Shown: positions 26,686 to 36,085, numbered from the stretch's first letter. The stretch: DNA of 41,053 bases from Clostridia bacterium (GCA_017533505.1 JAFXIB010000104.1:1-41053), one strand, 5' to 3'. A program made the numbers and translations. The notes: generated by a model not told the origin, from the sequence alone.

Positions 26686-29600
26686 CTATTGATTGCCATT
26701 AACAGGCGCAATTGGAATTATATATGCTTCGCCGGAACTAATTTCGGCTTGTTGTTTTTCGTAATTGAAATCAGATTCATTATCATACATCAAGAAACAG
26801 AAATCTCTACTACCTGCTGCAGCAGGAAGATTTTGTCCTTGCTTGTAGAATATGCTATCTTTCTCTTCATTAACAGCAAGGTCAGCTATGTTTGCACGGA
26901 AATCAGTTAGTTGCTCTGAAGTGCAATTTGACATATCTACGCATGAATAGTTGTTACCACCACCATACATTGCAATGCCACCATGAACATATTTCTTGCC
27001 ATCTATCTCCTTAATGATGGTAGAAATATCTCTTACCTCCATAACCTTTTCTAACATTCTATCAAGTCTTAAAACATAAGTTTGACCCGCATTGCTTGTT
27101 GTTTCAATTAGTGTCGTACTATCTACATGTGATAAATCCTTCCAGTCATACATCTTGACCTCGCCTTCCATCTTAAGCACACTTGCATAGGATGTACCTG
27201 CACAATTTTTCCAAATATCTAATGTATCAGCCAACATGTTGCCTGCAAAGTGAGTTTCCATGCCCACAGTAAACAAACCACTAGATGCTAAAACAGAATT
27301 CTTGAGAACTACATCTGTAATAACATAATTATTGTAGAAATATTCATCTTTGTAGTTGTTAGGATTATATTTTACATATTCCACACCATTTTGATTTTTA
27401 AATTCTGCAATTTCCTTGTAATATTGATAAGGATTTTCTGGTGGGTCAAATACTGCCAAGTTTGATCCTATCTTAACAATAAACTCACGAGCATGGGTAA
27501 GAATACAGCTCTCAATGCGTGCATGCAATCTGTGTTCTTCTAAATTGATGTCACCTACTTGCTTTACTTTTGTTGCTGCATTTTCAGTTCCTTCGTTGAC
27601 AACTTCTCCACCAAAAATGCGTACTACCGTTCTACCGTTAGATACACGACTGTTAGTTAATGTGGTGTCGCCACTAATTTCTAATGTTGTTCCAACATTG
27701 TTTAACTTGGTATAATCTAATCCCTTTGACTCATCAAGCAAACTTTCGTCCGAGCAACCTTTGATATTAATATTATTAATATCAACACCATCTTCTCTAA
27801 CAAGACATACGATATTATCTTGTGCCTTTACAGATGCGTAGCCTATTGAAACAAAATCTAAAGGTCCTTTGAACAACAATGGATTGCCTACCCTATCTTT
27901 TGCCATTGTGAAGTTGTTTGCATTGATGGTATAGCCATTGCCAAATACATCGTTGCGGAACTCAATGAGATAGTATACACTTGGTCTTTCCTTTTCCATA
28001 TTGGTATAGAAATTCCAGTCATAATCAGTGAGCATAGTGTAAGCTTCATCTTTAAGCTCTGCTTCCGTCATGTTTACCCAACCAAGCATAACATCCTTCA
28101 TGAGAACAACCTTTTTCCCTTGCGATGTTGCTCTCTTCAAATCACGATAATTCTTTGTATTATCATCGCTTTCAGCACCAATCATAACACCACCATCTAC
28201 ACCACGGACCTTAATTGTTGTCTTGATGTCTTGGTTGAAGTGAATGCCATTTTTCCACTTTGCTGTAATGGTTGTTACACCATCAGCTTTAACATTTATT
28301 TTGAAATTATCAGTACCAATTCTTGGTTCAATGATTTCTTCATTAGATACACTAAATTCAAGATCTTCCAATGAGTAACCACCAATGGTGTCATCATCAT
28401 AAGCGACTTTCATATTAAGTGTTGGATAGTATGCTTTGAAACCAGAGTCATCAAGGATGGTGTCGCCAAGGGTTAGCAAGCCTTCCATATCGCTTGAACC
28501 CATGGTGGTAACAAACTCAACAGAATATACACCCCTTACAACATGGATTTGCTTTGCAATTGACTTGATGAGCTTACCCTTTTCGATAACGCCATCGTTT
28601 TCTACCTTTTCAAATGCGCTGATAACCAATCTATATGTGCCTACGCTCGCGCTTGAAATATCAACGATTGAGCTGTTTTCATAGGTCTTGATGTTGAGTG
28701 CAGAGTCTTGTGCATACCACTCATAGATTACATCATCGTCACTTGGTACACCAACGGATGCGAACTTAATGACAGCATCCTTCTTTTGATAAATATCATC
28801 TTCAAGTCCAAGGTGTGCCGATGTATATACATTAAAACTGAACTCTTGGAAGAGTGCTACAAGCTTACTGCTTTGTTCTTTTCCAGGGAGCGTGAGTGCT
28901 AAATCCAGTTTCTCCGGATGCCCTTCTGATAGGATTAGGGTAACCTTAAAGCGCTTTCCTTGACTATCAAGAGCATCATACTTTGTAGCAAGAACATAAT
29001 CGCTACCAGCGCCACTTATATCAAGCTTTGAGCTGATGCCAAAAGCAAGATTTTCTTCTTCAAGTTCCATCAAGAAGGATATTTGATTGAGACCGACCTT
29101 GTATGCAAGTTCTTTTTCGGACTTACCTTCAATTACAAAGCCTGACTCGCCACCATTATATGGAACAGTTACTTTGATTGTTACAGGCTCAAAGCCTTCA
29201 ACTGCATTGTCACAGTCAAGTGTCAATGTTGCCTCGCCTGACAATCTTGTTGTTGCCCTACCAGTAACAGCATTGATTGAAATAACATTAGGATTGCTTG
29301 AAGTCCAATTTACACTGCTATCACTAACTTCCATTGGGTAAATGTCAGCGCTAAATTGATAGTCCTCTGGGATAAGTGTTACAGCATACTCATTCTTTGA
29401 AAGCTTGTCCAAAGTAATGTCGCCACCTGTTAGACGAGTTAGCTTGGGAGTAAGAGATACAACCTTGCTTGACCTAACATTTACAATAACACTATCGGTA
29501 AAGCCATTGTCTGCAGATACTGCAGTTATCTTTGCTTTACCTGTGCCATTTAGAGTGAGTAGTCCACTATCCTTGTCGATTTCGATATCAGCAAGCTCGG

Positions 29601-29871
29601 CGCCCTCTTCTGCTTCATCTATTCTAAAGCTATAGTTTTGGTTTTTTGCATTAGATGGCTCAACCTTTGCTTCCATATAGATGTAGTTTTCTGGCTCTGA
29701 ATTATATCTTGCCATATCAAGATAAATGAAGCCTTCATCGGTTTGAGTGGTGATTTTGATGCCACTAACTGGGATATCTGCAAGAATACTTGCCACTTCA
29801 CCTACACTAAACAATGTGATAAGGAAGATGAGTGGTATAATCATAATAAGCGCAATAACTTTTTTCTTCAT
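26686..29871 (-). CDS. Large exported protein with Big2-type Ig domains and a beta-helix-like C-terminus
   Basis: 1061 residues from ATG 29871 (MKKKVIALIM), chosen because GAGGGGG lies 9 nt upstream and the longer frame runs into the permease gene. Residues 5-25 are a signal peptide or N-terminal anchor. Residues from about 33 to 230 carry Big2-like Ig repeats (VSGIKI, SGLLTLNGTGKAKITAVS, WTSSNPNVISINAVTG). The C-terminal half has repeated short strands with Asn turns (FGNGYTINANNFTM, TTLEISGDTTLTNSRVSNG), suggesting a right-handed beta-helix. It lies 4 bp after the permease stop and 12 bp before the MBG lipoprotein, so the three should be made together. Ligand or activity is unknown. Confidence 0.88.
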   Translation of the reverse strand: MKKKVIALIMIIPLIFLITLFSVGEVASILADIPVSGIKITTQTDEGFIYLDMARYNSEPENYIYMEAKVEPSNAKNQNYSFRIDEAEEGAELADIEIDKDSGLLTLNGTGKAKITAVSADNGFTDSVIVNVRSSKVVSLTPKLTRLTGGDITLDKLSKNEYAVTLIPEDYQFSADIYPMEVSDSSVNWTSSNPNVISINAVTGRATTRLSGEATLTLDCDNAVEGFEPVTIKVTVPYNGGESGFVIEGKSEKELAYKVGLNQISFLMELEEENLAFGISSKLDISGAGSDYVLATKYDALDSQGKRFKVTLILSEGHPEKLDLALTLPGKEQSSKLVALFQEFSFNVYTSAHLGLEDDIYQKKDAVIKFASVGVPSDDDVIYEWYAQDSALNIKTYENSSIVDISSASVGTYRLVISAFEKVENDGVIEKGKLIKSIAKQIHVVRGVYSVEFVTTMGSSDMEGLLTLGDTILDDSGFKAYYPTLNMKVAYDDDTIGGYSLEDLEFSVSNEEIIEPRIGTDNFKINVKADGVTTITAKWKNGIHFNQDIKTTIKVRGVDGGVMIGAESDDNTKNYRDLKRATSQGKKVVLMKDVMLGWVNMTEAELKDEAYTMLTDYDWNFYTNMEKERPSVYYLIEFRNDVFGNGYTINANNFTMAKDRVGNPLLFKGPLDFVSIGYASVKAQDNIVCLVREDGVDINNINIKGCSDESLLDESKGLDYTKLNNVGTTLEISGDTTLTNSRVSNGRTVVRIFGGEVVNEGTENAATKVKQVGDINLEEHRLHARIESCILTHAREFIVKIGSNLAVFDPPENPYQYYKEIAEFKNQNGVEYVKYNPNNYKDEYFYNNYVITDVVLKNSVLASSGLFTVGMETHFAGNMLADTLDIWKNCAGTSYASVLKMEGEVKMYDWKDLSHVDSTTLIETTSNAGQTYVLRLDRMLEKVMEVRDISTIIKEIDGKKYVHGGIAMYGGGNNYSCVDMSNCTSEQLTDFRANIADLAVNEEKDSIFYKQGQNLPAAAGSRDFCFLMYDNESDFNYEKQQAEISSGEAYIIPIAPVNGNQ

Positions 29872-29875
29872 ACCA

Positions 29876-31537
29876 TTAATCCCCCTCTGACAATCTTTCG
29901 AATTTAGACTTGATACCAATGAAGGTATATAGTAGCGATGCAATCAATACGACCACAGATAATCCACCAGCAAACAAATATGTGAAGTTTGCCATGCCGT
30001 CGCCCTTGAGTGAATCAAGTACACTATAAACAAGTGGTACACCACCAACCACCAAGGAAATTATCATACCAAGAATGATGATGGTTGATACATTGCCGTT
30101 GCTTTCCTTGACGGTATTATCTTCTTCGGTTGGGAAGTATGGATGGTTAAGGTCCTTTCTTGTTGCAAAGCATATTTGAGCAAGGCCAAGAATGATGCCA
30201 ACAGCAAATACGAATACTGCTTCCATTGGCTCAATAAATCCTTGGAGCGTGATAACTAAAGTTGAAATACCAACTGAAAGCATGGTAACAACAAAGTTCA
30301 AACCAATCTTGACGCCAAGCATCTTGCTGTATCTAATGGGCAATGTCTTTTGCATATAAAATGACCTGCCCTCTCTTGAAATGTTGATCGCACAGAATGT
30401 ATTTGTAAGAGAGCCAAACAATACAGTAAGAAGAAGTGCAATTTCAAAGTTCATTTCCAAGTGAAGGAGTTGAGCGAGCAAGCTTTCGCCCAGTCCCATA
30501 CATAGATAAACCATAACTGGCAAAATCGCTGCAACGGAAATATATTGGAATGCGTAGTCTGGAGTAAATATTATAGAGCCGAGTTCCTTGGAAATAAGTC
30601 CACTAACAACGGTGCGTGGTCTTGAAATCTTTTTAGCATGGAACACGATACCATCATTATTTTGAACACGGATTTTTACAGCTGCATTATAAAGCAAATA
30701 CTCAACGATAAAGCCAATAACTCCAAGCACAGCAATTATGATAAGAAGAATAATTGCATTTTTGAGTGGCTCAACACCAAATACCAATCTTGCAAGGAAA
30801 TTTGCAGGTACGAGCTTATCTGTAAGATTGATGATGAATTCCATAACCTCTTGTGAGAAGAAGAATTTGATGTCACCACTTACCATAAGGTTTTCAAAGA
30901 AACTCAAAACCTTTGCATATCCCACAAATAGTACTGCTGCGATTGCAGTAACAACAACCAAGAATAGGATATATTTTGATTGGAAAAATCTCTTTATAAA
31001 ATAGAAAGGCAAGCAAAGTATACTTGCAATACCCAAGCTGATAAATGGAATCAACAAACTTGCAAGAGTGGATATTACAATAAACATTATGCTTTGAGCA
31101 GTAACTTGCGCAAATACGATGACAAGTGGAAGTGTTACACAAACAGCAAGTATTGCTTGTGAAAAATATACAGAAACCATCTTGGCAATAAATATTGCTT
31201 GAGGTCTAATAGGCAATACAATGAGAACATTCCTATCGTCGCTTTCAAAAATAGCACGAGTTAGCGCAGAAGTGGAGCCGAACACCGAAATCAACAGCAC
31301 TATTTCGTAAACAATAGTCATGATTTCATATAGACGAGCTTGAACATCAAGAACATTATCTATACGAATGGTGGAGTACTTTTCGATAAATTGCTTGAAA
31401 ACTGTGGCAATAACAAACAATACGATAGCTATGAGCGCCAATGAAAGGAACATGCCCACAACATCGATATTGCGTCGATTGCGCTTAAAATATGATAGAT
31501 TCTCATGAATCTGCTTTCTGAGAAGGACGCCAATCAT
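29876..31537 (-). CDS. ABC-2 type transporter permease
   Basis: 553 residues with about 12-14 hydrophobic helices in two halves, separated by a loop with SRPRTVVSGLISKELGSIIF. The size and pattern fit large ABC-2 type exporter permeases (multidrug, lantibiotic or polysaccharide export style) rather than importers; no substrate-binding protein is encoded nearby. It starts at ATG 31537 immediately after the ATPase stop with no gap, and GGGGAGGG lies inside the ATPase end. It should dimerise or pair with the upstream ATPase. The adjacent large exported proteins may be clients or partners, which is inference. Confidence 0.85.
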   Translation of the reverse strand: MIGVLLRKQIHENLSYFKRNRRNIDVVGMFLSLALIAIVLFVIATVFKQFIEKYSTIRIDNVLDVQARLYEIMTIVYEIVLLISVFGSTSALTRAIFESDDRNVLIVLPIRPQAIFIAKMVSVYFSQAILAVCVTLPLVIVFAQVTAQSIMFIVISTLASLLIPFISLGIASILCLPFYFIKRFFQSKYILFLVVVTAIAAVLFVGYAKVLSFFENLMVSGDIKFFFSQEVMEFIINLTDKLVPANFLARLVFGVEPLKNAIILLIIIAVLGVIGFIVEYLLYNAAVKIRVQNNDGIVFHAKKISRPRTVVSGLISKELGSIIFTPDYAFQYISVAAILPVMVYLCMGLGESLLAQLLHLEMNFEIALLLTVLFGSLTNTFCAINISREGRSFYMQKTLPIRYSKMLGVKIGLNFVVTMLSVGISTLVITLQGFIEPMEAVFVFAVGIILGLAQICFATRKDLNHPYFPTEEDNTVKESNGNVSTIIILGMIISLVVGGVPLVYSVLDSLKGDGMANFTYLFAGGLSVVVLIASLLYTFIGIKSKFERLSEGD

Positions 31538-32479
31538 TTATTTTTTGCCCTCCCCTCTTTGCATGTGGAATCTTGGTGGATTTGGCACCTTGTTAGCCTG
31601 CTTTCTGGAGATTACCCTGATGTTAGACTTTACTTCTTCCACTGCTTCTTCTTGTATTTCTTCTTCAACAACTTCTTCTTCAAAAGCTTGGTCAGCCATC
31701 ATAGCTTCCTTGAGAGCTTCTTCATCGTCGCCAAAGTAGTAGCTTTCGATGATGCTATGGTCATTGCGCATTTGGTCATCAATAACAAGATCAGCAACCA
31801 AATTGCCCTTGTTGATGATAACAACACGGTCGCAAACGCGTCTTACAACATCAAGATTGTGGCTACTGAACAAAATTGTCTTACCCTTTTTTGCATATGC
31901 ATGCATAAAGTTGATAACTGCATTTTGGGTACGAGGGTCAAGACCAACCATAGGTTCATCAAGTATCCATAGGTCTGGTTCATGTATGAGAGATGCCATC
32001 ATACAAATTTTTTGCTTCATACCATGTGAGTAATTGGAAATGAGTTTTTTGACCGCATCGCCAAGTTGGAATACTTTTTCTAACTCAAGATATCTTGCTT
32101 GTCTATCCTTTTTGCTTACCTTGTAAACATCTGCCATAAATGACAAATATTGGAAGCCGGTCATCTTAACAAAAGTCGCATGGTTGTCTGTTACAAATGA
32201 AAAATGTCTTTTTGCATCAATGGGGTTTTTGGAAATATTCTTGCCACCAATAAAGATTTCGCCTTCGGTCAAAGGAATCATACCTGTGATACATTTGAGA
32301 GATGTTGATTTACCAGCACCATTTGCACCAAGCAAGCCAACAATTTGTCCCTTTTCACAACTAAAGGAAATGTCCTTGATAGCATAGTTTGCTCTTGCAC
32401 TATACTTTTTGCAAAGAGCCTTAACTTCAAGTGTAGTGGTTAAAAGATTTTCATTTTGTTTTTTTGCGACTTTTTTCAT
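31538..32479 (-). CDS. ABC transporter ATP-binding protein
   Basis: 313 residues. Walker A is GANGAGKST (51-59), the signature is the variant YSHGMKQK (150-157), Walker B is LWILDEP (170-176), the D-loop is GLDP, and the switch His is H207 in LFSSHN. This is the CcmA/DrrA-like class that serves ABC-2 exporters. After the ATPase domain comes an acidic stretch (about 262-285, rich in EEE) and a basic end not needed for the fold, perhaps a docking tail. AAGG lies 6 nt before ATG 32479. It is the first gene of the four-gene operon. Confidence 0.95.
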   Translation of the reverse strand: MKKVAKKQNENLLTTTLEVKALCKKYSARANYAIKDISFSCEKGQIVGLLGANGAGKSTSLKCITGMIPLTEGEIFIGGKNISKNPIDAKRHFSFVTDNHATFVKMTGFQYLSFMADVYKVSKKDRQARYLELEKVFQLGDAVKKLISNYSHGMKQKICMMASLIHEPDLWILDEPMVGLDPRTQNAVINFMHAYAKKGKTILFSSHNLDVVRRVCDRVVIINKGNLVADLVIDDQMRNDHSIIESYYFGDDEEALKEAMMADQAFEEEVVEEEIQEEAVEEVKSNIRVISRKQANKVPNPPRFHMQRGEGKK

Positions 32480-32522
32480 TTCTTACCTTATTTTCCTACG
32501 TATATTTTCTATACTATATATA

Positions 32523-32539
32523 CGCGTAACACGCACGCG
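32523..32539. promoter_or_regulatory. GC-rich hairpin in the ABC-operon leader
   Basis: CGCGT-7 nt-ACGCG in the 73-nt leader, set in a 35-nt run of alternating purines and pyrimidines (32515-32549) within very AT-rich DNA. Confidence 0.4.
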
Positions 32540-32558
32540 CACATACATAGATACATTA

Positions 32559-32587
32559 ATATTAATTGAAGTATCCTGCTTTGTCAA
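32559..32587 (-). promoter_or_regulatory. Promoter of the ABC/surface-protein operon
   Basis: Minus strand TTGACA (32587-32582), 17-bp spacer, TAATAT (32564-32559). Transcription should start near 32552 and read about 12 kb to the terminator at 20381. Confidence 0.7.
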
Positions 32588-32649
32588 TTAAAATATATGC
32601 AAAAATATAGTAAATGGGTGCAATATCACCAAAAATTCACAATTCAACA

Positions 32650-32678
32650 TTGACAATCTTCACTTTGGAGACTATAAT
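32650..32678 (+). promoter_or_regulatory. Consensus promoter giving a probable leaderless mRNA
   Basis: Perfect TTGACA (32650-32655), 17-bp spacer, perfect TATAAT (32673-32678). The expected start, 7 nt later, is the A of ATG 32685. There is no ribosome site between -10 and ATG. Confidence 0.8.
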
Positions 32679-32684
32679 CATCAT

Positions 32685-34157
32685 ATGAGTACAGCAATTT
32701 TACAAAATAGAAAAAGTTATCTTGAAGCTAATCCCACGGTAAGTGTGGATGATTTGAGTGGTGAGCCAAAATATAAGTCAAAGTTTCTAAACAAGCTCAA
32801 TGACCTTGGCGATAGATTCTTATATTCACGACTCTACTTTGCACTTTTGACAGCAACCATCTTTTTGTGCTGGTTCTTTGAAGTGGAAGCCTATGGCGTT
32901 ATAGGTATAATTTTCTTTGCATCAATAGTTCTTGTCATGCGTCGCGACACCACACCACTTATACCAATTATATTTGTGGTCGCAATGATTTTCCCACGCG
33001 ACATAGACCCCATGACCTATGCAAATGTATTCTATTTCTTTATACCACTACCCATTGCAATAGTAACCCATTTTATTCGTTTTAAGGTCCCATTCCGTGT
33101 TGGAAAGCTTTTCTTCCCACAACTTGCAGTAAGCATTGCGTTGCTCGTGGGTGGCATCGGCACCATTAGCCTTGAGCACTATACAATCGGTTTGGTATAT
33201 GCACTCCTACTTGGCGTTGCAATACTGTTTTTCTACTTCTTGTTTTATCTTTACGCATATCCACCAAAGAATGTTGACTTCAAGTATTGGATTGCAAATA
33301 GCCTTAACTTTATCGGCATTCTTATCGTTTGCCAAGTTATCACAAGATATGTTCAAGAGTTTGAAATCCACTCTCGCGTAGGTAGCGGTGTTCCAATTGG
33401 TTGGGGCGTAGGCAACAACTTCTCAACAATACTTCTATTTACTCTTGCTGGCACTTTCTATCTTGCAGCAAAATCAAAATTTAGTGTGCTGTATCTTATA
33501 ACTGCTGTCGCTCAATATGTCGTCATCGTATTAAGCTGGTCAAGGGGCGCAACCTTGTTTGGTGCAATTATTCTTCCACTTTATATGCTCGCTCTTCTCA
33601 TCGGCACACCCAAATCAAATAGAAGATATATGTGGGCTGGTGTTGCTCTTGTCGTAGCTATTCTTGTTGGTGCGCTCATCGCTATGTGGGACCCCATCAT
33701 GGAAATGGTAGATAATGTTCTCGCACAAGGCACTGGTGTTAGTGGTAGAGATAAGCTCTATCAAGAAGCAATCGATGTCTTTATGGCAAACCCAATCTTT
33801 GGCGCTGGCGTTGGTTTTGATGGTGTTTACTATCGTCAAGAAACCATGCCAATGTACTGGTTCCACTCCACCCTATTCCAAGTTATCGGTAGCATGGGTA
33901 TTGTTGGTATCATAGCTTATGCTTGGTACTACTATGCGCGTTATAGAATTATGGTTAGAAAGCGTTGCTTGTTCAGCATCTTCATGATAATCGGTATGAT
34001 TGGATTTGAAGGCTACTCCATGATAGACACAGGTACATTCGTACCACTACCCATAATGTTTATCGTCATACTCATGACCCTTGTAATTGAGCTTGACAAC
34101 AAAAATCACCCCGAAACATTCATCGATTACAAGGCTTTGTTCAAGGGTAAAAAATAG
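32685..34157 (+). CDS. O-antigen ligase family protein (Wzy_C-like membrane polymerase/ligase)
   Basis: 490 residues with about 11-12 membrane helices. The motif VVIVLSWSRGATLFGAIILPL matches the Wzy_C/O-antigen ligase core (typically LSxSRgA), and the following large loop contains SGRDKLYQEAIDVFMANPIFGAGVG, also typical (RxxLW..A...F...P..G.G). In Gram-positive-type cells such proteins polymerise or transfer capsular or teichoic-like polysaccharides. It is a single-gene unit, divergent from the ABC operon, with its own terminator. The ATG seems to be the first base of the transcript. Exact substrate unknown. Confidence 0.9.
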   Translation: MSTAILQNRKSYLEANPTVSVDDLSGEPKYKSKFLNKLNDLGDRFLYSRLYFALLTATIFLCWFFEVEAYGVIGIIFFASIVLVMRRDTTPLIPIIFVVAMIFPRDIDPMTYANVFYFFIPLPIAIVTHFIRFKVPFRVGKLFFPQLAVSIALLVGGIGTISLEHYTIGLVYALLLGVAILFFYFLFYLYAYPPKNVDFKYWIANSLNFIGILIVCQVITRYVQEFEIHSRVGSGVPIGWGVGNNFSTILLFTLAGTFYLAAKSKFSVLYLITAVAQYVVIVLSWSRGATLFGAIILPLYMLALLIGTPKSNRRYMWAGVALVVAILVGALIAMWDPIMEMVDNVLAQGTGVSGRDKLYQEAIDVFMANPIFGAGVGFDGVYYRQETMPMYWFHSTLFQVIGSMGIVGIIAYAWYYYARYRIMVRKRCLFSIFMIIGMIGFEGYSMIDTGTFVPLPIMFIVILMTLVIELDNKNHPETFIDYKALFKGKK

Positions 34158-34173
34158 AACTTTTTAACATCAT

Positions 34174-34205
34174 AAAAGGAACTCGCAAGAGTTCCTTTTA
34201 TTTTG
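34174..34205. terminator. Bidirectional terminator between the ligase-family gene and rubrerythrin
   Basis: AAAAGGAACTC-GCAA-GAGTTCCTTTT, 11-bp stem, then ATTTT on the + side; the A-run gives a U-tract for the minus-strand rubrerythrin transcript. Confidence 0.85.
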
Positions 34206-34253
34206 CATTTTGTTCTATTTAGGATACCTAAAATCTGTTTTATGTTGCCAATA

Positions 34254-34850
34254 TTAGCAACATCCGTCATTGAGCTTCAAAAGAGCTACGCCCTGCTTCG
34301 CTTCACAAATTGGGCAAATCTTAAAGGCTTCCTTTGCAACATGCTCATATCCACATCCACCACACTTCCACTTGACTGGCTCGCTCTTTTTATATAGAGT
34401 TCCACTATTCATTTGGTTGTATAAATCGGTTAGGAGCATGCTGTGGCAGTTTTCGACTTGACGGATATTTTTATATAACTCTGCAATATCCAAAAAGCCT
34501 TCTTCGCGTGCAACCTTTTCAAACTCGGCATAAATATCATCGCTTTCACGACGCTCGTCTTCTGCTGCAAGACGCAAGTTTTCCACCAAGTCCCACTTTT
34601 CTTTGAAGGGGTAACCTGCACAAATTTCGATATTTTCTATGGGCTTTTCACTTGCCTTTTGAATGTAGGTATAAAACATTCTTGCATGATTGAATTCGTT
34701 ATAAACAATCTTGTCTATGATTTCTGCAAGCACTGTATATCCTTCCTTGCGTGCGCCATACTCAATAAACTTATACCTTACATGAGCTTGGCACTCACCA
34801 GCATAAGACTTGGCAAGATTATAATAGGTTTTGCTGTTTAATAGTTTCAT
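34254..34850 (-). CDS. Rubrerythrin
   Basis: 198 residues. The N-terminal four-helix diiron domain shows carboxylate/His ligand patterns (AGECQAHVRY at 17-26, YNEFNHAR at 50-57, EDER at 97-100, ENCHSML at 133-139). A C-terminal rubredoxin-like Fe(Cys)4 domain has CGGC (163-166) and CPIC (179-182). Such proteins reduce hydrogen peroxide in anaerobes using NAD(P)H-derived electrons. An extra vicinal Cys pair ends the chain (197-198). AAGGAG lies before ATG 34850. It is a single-gene unit; I see no clear PerR-type box upstream. Confidence 0.95.
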   Translation of the reverse strand: MKLLNSKTYYNLAKSYAGECQAHVRYKFIEYGARKEGYTVLAEIIDKIVYNEFNHARMFYTYIQKASEKPIENIEICAGYPFKEKWDLVENLRLAAEDERRESDDIYAEFEKVAREEGFLDIAELYKNIRQVENCHSMLLTDLYNQMNSGTLYKKSEPVKWKCGGCGYEHVAKEAFKICPICEAKQGVALLKLNDGCC

Positions 34851-34914
34851 AATCGTCTCCTTAAATTTTGGTAATACGATTATGCCCCACCCTACCTTTT
34901 GTATACTTGGAAAT

Positions 34915-34947
34915 TAAAAAAGCGACTTTGTCGGTCGCTTTCTTTTT
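34915..34947. terminator. Terminator after the DUF1538-PII-SDR operon
   Basis: AAGCGAC-7 nt-GTCGCTT with T-rich flanks on both strands (minus strand ends CGCTTTTTTAATTT). It is 7 bp past the SDR stop. Confidence 0.82.
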
Positions 34948-34953
34948 TGTTAA

Positions 34954-35721
34954 TTAAAGTGTTGCACCAAAGTCGGATACTATTACCTGACCTGTAATTG
35001 CCCTTGACTCATCACTTGCAAGGAATAGTAAAATGTTGGCAATATCAATTGGCATACAGGGTGTAACTGACAAATTCATATGTTTGTTCATTTGTCCCAT
35101 CATTGCTTGGTCAAGGGACTTGGGGTCTGTTGACATTGTCATTGGTGTTACAATAGTGCTTGGGTTGACTGAATTACATCTAATCCCTGTACCAGTAAAA
35201 CGAAGTGCTGTGTGCTTTGTTAGTCCAATAACAGCTGCCTTGCTTGCAACATATGATGCGCCACCTGTGCCGAATGCCCCAGCAACAGAGTCAAGATTGA
35301 TAATAGAGCCAGCGTTGTTCTTCATCATCTCTTTGACAACAGCGCGAGTGCAATACAAGCATCCCTTGGTGTTGATGCTCATAACCCACTCGAAATCCTC
35401 GTCAGTACAACTTTCGATTGGTTTTAATCCTGCCTCCAACACACCTGCATTGTTGACCAAAATATCTATTCTACCATATGTTTCAACTGCCTTATTTACC
35501 ATTGCTTCCACTTCTTCTACCTTGGAAACATCACAGCGCACAACTGTAACTTCGCCACCACTTGCGCGAATTCTTTGTGCAATTTCTTCAAGCTGTGGCT
35601 CACGGCGAGCTGTAATGACAACCTTTGCGCCTTCCTTTGCAAATAGCTCTGCAGTAGCAGCACCTACACCAGAGTTACCACCAGTAATAATAGCAACCTT
35701 GCCTTCTAATCTTCCCATCAT
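34954..35721 (-). CDS. Short-chain dehydrogenase/reductase
   Basis: 255 residues, classical SDR size. The nucleotide-binding motif TGGNSGVG is at 13-20, NNAG at 90-93, catalytic Ser145, and YVASK with Tyr157 and Lys161. Arg39/Arg40 after the second strand (ITARRE) suggest NADP(H) preference. The C-terminal substrate loop does not identify a substrate. AAGGAG serves either of two adjacent ATGs (35721 or 35718). It lies 20 bp after the second PII gene and is the last gene of the operon. Linkage to a PII-controlled membrane protein is unusual for this family. Confidence 0.93.
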   Translation of the reverse strand: MMGRLEGKVAIITGGNSGVGAATAELFAKEGAKVVITARREPQLEEIAQRIRASGGEVTVVRCDVSKVEEVEAMVNKAVETYGRIDILVNNAGVLEAGLKPIESCTDEDFEWVMSINTKGCLYCTRAVVKEMMKNNAGSIINLDSVAGAFGTGGASYVASKAAVIGLTKHTALRFTGTGIRCNSVNPSTIVTPMTMSTDPKSLDQAMMGQMNKHMNLSVTPCMPIDIANILLFLASDESRAITGQVIVSDFGATL

Positions 35722-35741
35722 TAGTTCTCCTTATGAATCAA

Positions 35742-36068
35742 TTATTCTTGGTCTAAAACTTGCTCGTGAATGGTCAAAGTTGACATCTCAACGGGCATAA
35801 AGAAGCAAAGTCCGTGAGCTGATGTACCTACACCTGCTTTCAACTTGATTTGCTCCATAATCTTAATAGCAATATCCTTTTTTACAACACTCAAGACAAT
35901 TTCCTTTTCGGTATCAATGGTGATGCCAAGAATGGTCTTGGGCTTTGCCACAGAACCCCTTGCATTTATGATTGTTGCACCGGTTGAACCACATTCACGC
36001 GCAATAGATACAACTTCAGATGCAAATCCTGCGTTTACTATAATATATAATGCCTTCAATTCTTCCAT
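35742..36068 (-). CDS. PII-like (GlnB-fold) regulatory protein, copy 2
   Basis: 108 residues. Start taken at ATG 36068 because AGGAG is 7 nt upstream; the ATG at 36074 is only 1 nt away from it. GlnB-type features are GATIINARGS (30-39) and the C-terminal CFFMPVE (88-94). The stretch where the T-loop would be (39-52) is shorter than in GlnB and has no uridylylatable Tyr, so it probably senses nucleotides or metabolites without covalent control. It follows another PII-like gene by 17 bp, behind a DUF1538 membrane gene, and probably regulates that protein. Confidence 0.88.
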   Translation of the reverse strand: MEELKALYIIVNAGFASEVVSIARECGSTGATIINARGSVAKPKTILGITIDTEKEIVLSVVKKDIAIKIMEQIKLKAGVGTSAHGLCFFMPVEMSTLTIHEQVLDQE

Positions 36069-36085
36069 AATCATTCTCCTATCTT

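Noticed and set aside
29872..29943. Longer start for the Big2 protein
   Set aside because: It overlaps the permease end, and the extension is not signal-like, whereas MKKKVIALIM begins a proper signal segment after GAGGGGG.
35033..35800. 255-residue frame opposite the SDR gene
   Set aside because: It mirrors the SDR coding sequence, has no family features and lacks initiation signals.
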